NCBI RefSeq assembly: GCF_018638295.1
Contig: NZ_JABTTS010000009.1
Coordinates: forward strand, 201,987 to 265,986
Origin: Streptomyces sp. CHD11
GTDB taxonomy: Bacteria; Actinomycetota; Actinomycetes; Streptomycetales; Streptomycetaceae
Length of the DNA stretch: 64,000 nt
Direction of reading: 5' to 3'
This document shows positions 61,057 through 64,000 of this stretch, in pieces. The translations under genes and the position numbers were made by a program. The stretch's first letter is position 1, and every line of letters starts with the position of its first letter. Under the pieces are notes generated by a model. The model was not told the origin of the DNA. It worked only from the letters and a program-made list of their open reading frames with translations, and ran no database searches.

Positions 61057-62667
61057 ATGGAAGAGCTCGTCATCCGGGACGCGGACGTCGTGGACGGTTC
61101 CGGCGACCACTCGTACCGCGCGGACGTGGTCGTCGACGGCGGCCGCATCGTCACCATCGTGAAGGAGGCGGCGGACGCGGGCTGTCAGCGCCCGAAGGCC
61201 CGCCGCGAACTGGACGCCGAGGGGCTGGTGCTGGCGCCCGGCTTCATCGACATGCACGCCCACAGCGATCTGGCGCTGCTGCGCGACCCCGACCACAGCG
61301 CCAAGGCCGCGCAGGGCGTCACCCTCGAAGTCCTCGGCCAGGACGGGCTGTCGTACGCGCCGGTCGACGACCGCACGCTCGGCGAGGTGCGCCGGGCGGT
61401 CGCCGGGTGGAACGGTCCGGGCGACGACATCGACTTCGACTGGCGGTCCGTGGGCGAGTACCTGGACCGGCTGGACCGGGGCATCGCGGTCAACGCCGCG
61501 TATCTGATCCCGCAGGGCACGGTCCGCGCGCTCGCCGTCGGCTGGGAGGACCGGGCGGCCACGCCGGAAGAGCTCGACCGGATGCGGCAGTTGGTCGCCG
61601 AGGGCATGGAGCAGGGCGCGGTCGGCATGTCGTCGGGGCTGACGTACGCGCCCGGCATGTACGCCAGGGGCGGCGAACTGACCGAGCTGTGCCGGGTGGT
61701 GGGGTCGTACGGCGGCTACTACTGCCCCCATCACCGCTCCTACGGCGCCGGCGCGCTGGAGGCGTACGAGGAGATGGTGGCGCTGGCCCGGGAGGCGGAC
61801 TGCCCGCTGCACCTCGCGCACGCGACCATGAACTTCGGGGTGAACAAGGGACGCGCTCCCGAGCTGCTGTCGCTCCTGGACCAGGCCCTGGACTCGGGCG
61901 CCGACATCAGCCTCGACACCTACCCCTACACCCCCGGCTGCACCACGCTCGCGGCGCTGCTGCCGAGCTGGGCGAGCGAGGGCGGCCCCGGGGAGACCCT
62001 GCGGCGGCTCGCGGACGAGGGGACCGCCGAGCGGATACGGCACCATCTGGAGGTCACCGGCTCGGACGGCTGCCACGGGGTGCCCATGGAGTGGGAGACC
62101 ATCGAGATCTCCGGCGTAGGAGACCCCGCGCTGGGCGAGTACGTGGGCCGTACGGTCCTGGAGTCGGCGCGGGAGCGCGGCGAGTCGCCCTGGGCGGTGG
62201 CCCGGGAGCTGCTGCTGAAGGACCGCCTCGCCCCCACCATCCTCCAGCACGTCGGGCACGAGGAGAACGTCCGGGCGATCATGCGGCACCGGGTGCACAC
62301 CGGCGGCTCGGACGGCATCCTCCAGGGAGCCAAGCCGCACCCGCGCGCGTACGGGACGTTTCCGCACTACCTCGGGCACTACGTGCGGGAGTTGGGGGTG
62401 CTGTCGCTGGAGGAGTGCGTGGCGCACCTGACCGCGCGCCCGGCGGCGCGGCTGCGGCTGCCGGACCGGGGGCGGATCCGCGAGGGGTACCGGGCGGACC
62501 TGGTGCTCCTCGATCCGCAGACGGTGGCCGCGGGGTCGACCTTCGCCGAACCGAGGACCCTGCCGACGGGCATCCCGTTCGTGATGGTCGACGGGCGGTT
62601 CGTGATCGAGGACGGGCGGCGCACGGACGCGCTGGCGGGCCGGGCGGTCCGCAGGACTTCCCGCTGA
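61057..62667 (+). CDS. N-acyl-D-amino-acid deacylase (amidohydrolase superfamily)
   Basis: The 536-residue protein is an amidohydrolase-superfamily D-aminoacylase. Metal-site segments are GFIDMHAHSDLALLRDPDHS, the conserved Glu/Gly region VTLEVLGQDGLSYAP, YCPHHRSYGAGALEAYEE, LHLAHATMNFGVNKGRAPEL and the catalytic Asp in HTGGSDGILQGAKPHPRAYG. These enzymes release free D-amino acids from N-acyl-D-amino acids (or act on related D-glutamate derivatives). It overlaps no gene and follows the deaminase after 11 bases with GGAGG before its ATG, so the two are a two-step pathway: deacylation, then deamination. Confidence 0.92.
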   Translation: MEELVIRDADVVDGSGDHSYRADVVVDGGRIVTIVKEAADAGCQRPKARRELDAEGLVLAPGFIDMHAHSDLALLRDPDHSAKAAQGVTLEVLGQDGLSYAPVDDRTLGEVRRAVAGWNGPGDDIDFDWRSVGEYLDRLDRGIAVNAAYLIPQGTVRALAVGWEDRAATPEELDRMRQLVAEGMEQGAVGMSSGLTYAPGMYARGGELTELCRVVGSYGGYYCPHHRSYGAGALEAYEEMVALAREADCPLHLAHATMNFGVNKGRAPELLSLLDQALDSGADISLDTYPYTPGCTTLAALLPSWASEGGPGETLRRLADEGTAERIRHHLEVTGSDGCHGVPMEWETIEISGVGDPALGEYVGRTVLESARERGESPWAVARELLLKDRLAPTILQHVGHEENVRAIMRHRVHTGGSDGILQGAKPHPRAYGTFPHYLGHYVRELGVLSLEECVAHLTARPAARLRLPDRGRIREGYRADLVLLDPQTVAAGSTFAEPRTLPTGIPFVMVDGRFVIEDGRRTDALAGRAVRRTSR

Positions 62668-62688
62668 CCGCCCGCCCCTCCGTCCGGC

Positions 62689-63124
62689 CTACGGCTTGGG
62701 GACCGCGCAGCCGCCCGCGTCAGCTCGAGCCTGTTGTCCACGCCGAAGCAGGCCGGGAACAGGTATGTCTGCTGGGCGTAGTTGATGCCCTGGCGGACCG
62801 TGACCCGCCCGTTCTCGTCGACCTCGCACGGGTTGTTCACCGTGCAGCGCTCGCCGTCGACGTTGCCGGTGTTGTTGACGGCGCGACCACCTGGCCGGTG
62901 GCGCTGCCCGCGAGGTCCACCGCGCCGGCTTTCGGCGCGAGGAGTCCGGACAGGGCGTCCGCCGCGGCCCCGGCCGTGTCGTCGACGAGGTCCGTCAACG
63001 AGGTGGCCGGGACCGCACCCGTGGCCGTATCCGCGCCCGTGGGGGGAGGCGCGGAGGCGACCGCGGGAGTCGCGCCCGCCCCGGCGAGGGCCAGGGCGCA
63101 GAACACGACGAGAGGTCTTCTCAC
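62689..63124 (-). pseudogene. Frameshifted gene for a small secreted protein
   Basis: A GTG at 63124 with GAGAGGA upstream opens a signal peptide (RRPLVVFCALALAGAGATPA) and a mature region SLTDLVDDTAGAAADALSGL up to GSATGQVV. The expected protein then continues in another frame, AVNNTGNVDGERCTVNNPCE, VDENGRVTVRQGINYAQQTY and LFPACFGVDNRLELT. It appears to finish in the third frame as GCAVPKP at the stop at 62689. Two one-base indels, near 62880 and 62725, therefore break it. The cysteine pattern suggests a disulfide-stabilised secreted protein like those Streptomyces makes in aerial growth. Sequencing error is possible but would have to occur twice. Confidence 0.6.
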
Positions 63125-63450
63125 GGGGGTCCTCTCCAGCGGCGTCGGACAGCCGGCCGGGAACCCTCCGGCCGCCCGCGAGATGAGGCATGCCATTGTC
63201 ATGCACATTGTCACCATGCGGACGACCTGGGGGCAAGGACTTGTTTCCGGCCGGTAACCCGCACGTCGCGACCCTCAGGGTCGCCCGACCGCACGACGGA
63301 AAGGGCGCCCGGCGTGGGGAGGCTCGGTGTGAAGGTGATGGAGGCGGACCCCGCCGGACGGGCCCGTGCGGGCAAAACCACCCGAATCGACGCGTCCCAC
63401 GTGGCGGACAACACGACCCCAAGGGCCATACCGGCCCGTAAGCTCCCAGC
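63125..63450. other. 326-base gap before the aminotransferase gene
   Basis: The pseudogene's promoter region has two direct repeats of ATTGTCA 12 bases apart (about 63194-63214), and on the minus strand TTGCCC lies 18 bases before GACAAT. Nearer the aminotransferase there are GC-rich imperfect stems (about 63262-63290, GCGACCCTCAGGGTCGC) that could end rightward or leftward messages. I see no gene. Confidence 0.35.
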
Positions 63451-64000
63451 ATGCAGGTGATCCAGTCGACCAAGCTGTCCAACGTCTGTTACGAGATCCG
63501 GGGCCCGGTGCTCGACGAGGCGATGCGCCTGGAAGCGGCCGGTCACCGCATCCTCAAGCTGAACACCGGCAATCCGGCGGCGTTCGGCTTCGAGTGCCCG
63601 CCCGAGATCCTGGAGGACATCCTCCGCAACGTGTCGACGGCGCACGGTTACGGCGACGCGAAGGGCCTGCTGGCCGCACGCCGGGCGGTCGTCATGCACA
63701 ACCAGACCCTCGGCATCGAGACCGACGTCGAGCACGTCTTCATCGGCAACGGCGTGTCCGAGCTGATCGTGATGGCCATGCAGGGCCTGCTGGACGACGG
63801 CGACGAGGTGCTCGTCCCGGCGCCCGACTACCCGCTGTGGACGGCCGCGGTCTCCCTCTCCGGCGGTACGGCGGTGCACTACCGCTGCGACGAGCAGTCC
63901 GACTGGATGCCGGACCTCGCCGACGTGGAGCGCAAGGTCACCGACCGCACCAAGGCGATCGTCATCATCAACCCGAACAACCCGACCGGCGCGGTCTACG
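63451..64000 (+). CDS. PLP-dependent class I aminotransferase (AlaA-like), truncated by the window end
   Basis: The frame runs open from the ATG at 63451 to the last base, giving the first 183 residues of a fold-type I aminotransferase of about 400. It reads VIQSTKLSNVCYEIRGPVLD, HRILKLNTGNPAAFGFECPP, STAHGYGDAKGLLAARRAVV, FIGNGVSELIVMAMQGLLDD, VLVPAPDYPLWTAAVSLSGG and the NPNNPTGAVY motif, which binds the PLP ring. The catalytic lysine lies beyond the window. This group makes alanine from pyruvate with glutamate. The product name fits alanine aminotransferase-like enzymes (AlaA) as usual in Streptomyces. Confidence 0.92.
   Translation, partial: MQVIQSTKLSNVCYEIRGPVLDEAMRLEAAGHRILKLNTGNPAAFGFECPPEILEDILRNVSTAHGYGDAKGLLAARRAVVMHNQTLGIETDVEHVFIGNGVSELIVMAMQGLLDDGDEVLVPAPDYPLWTAAVSLSGGTAVHYRCDEQSDWMPDLADVERKVTDRTKAIVIINPNNPTGAVY

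Noticed and set aside
1..64000. tRNA, rRNA, CRISPR arrays, insertion sequences and a replication origin
   Set aside because: No cloverleaf-like tRNA sequence, no regularly spaced direct repeats with unique spacers, no transposase or terminal inverted repeats and no DnaA-box cluster were seen by eye.

Overview
The window is high-GC actinobacterial DNA, almost certainly a Streptomyces chromosome. The evidence is strong G/C third-position bias, many GTG starts, 4-base ATGA/GTGA gene overlaps, a WhiB-like protein, a class I/class II fumarase pair, an oxyR-ahpC-ahpD cluster, a 6C-type small RNA and a chitinase with DasR-type operators. From memory (not checked), the order wblI, fumB, fumC, PBP, oxyR-ahpCD matches the S. 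coelicolor core around SCO5046-SCO5031. Two copies of a dispersed Streptomyces GC-rich repeat lie at the left edge.

Positions 1-26500 are mainly core genes: a WhiB regulator, a DUF1707 protein, fumarases of both classes flanking a secreted zinc aminopeptidase, a DUF402 protein, a SpoIIE-type phosphatase, a class A penicillin-binding protein, an SPFH protein with a ribbon-helix-helix partner, a PadR-ABC-FtsX exporter operon with a palindromic operator, divergent oxyR and ahpCD, an AI-2E-family permease, a secreted lysozyme-fold hydrolase with a structured leader, a PIN-PhoH ATPase, a cis-prenyltransferase, a small membrane protein and a 6C-like sRNA.

Positions 26500-34400 are more variable: a methyltransferase, an F420/FMN-type monooxygenase, then a polymorphic toxin (C-terminal Tox-REase-5 nuclease fold) with an Imm52-like immunity gene and a second unknown small gene. 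The toxin carries an Flp-pilin-like G/QTTVEY segment. A discoidin-like protein and a DUF192 protein follow.

Positions 34400-37860 form an accessory island of visibly lower GC. It holds decayed pieces of an ATPase / XRE-DUF5753 / DUF397 triad, and an intact two-gene operon of a membrane-anchored macro-domain protein and a TIR protein, which resembles type II Thoeris anti-phage defence. The island lies between the DUF192 gene and the body of a Tad (tight-adherence) Flp-pilus locus.

Positions 37860-49520 are that Tad locus on the minus strand: a zinc-ribbon protein, CpaB, CpaE/TadZ, two TadE-like pseudopilins, TadA, TadB, TadC, a histidine kinase and response regulator, the Flp pilin, a Tad protein that seems to start at CTG, a lipoprotein and an OmpA-like protein. 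No prepilin peptidase is in the window.

Positions 49520-64000 hold a DasR-type regulated GH18 chitinase, an Nramp-like transporter without the usual metal motif, an M14 carboxypeptidase, an acidic cytoplasmic protein, and a divergent D-amino-acid/gluconate-type catabolic cluster. The cluster comprises a GntP permease, RidA, an IclR regulator and a PfkB kinase on one side, and a D-serine-deaminase-like enzyme and an N-acyl-D-amino-acid deacylase on the other, with a clear palindromic operator between. A frameshifted secreted-protein pseudogene and the start of an aminotransferase finish the window.
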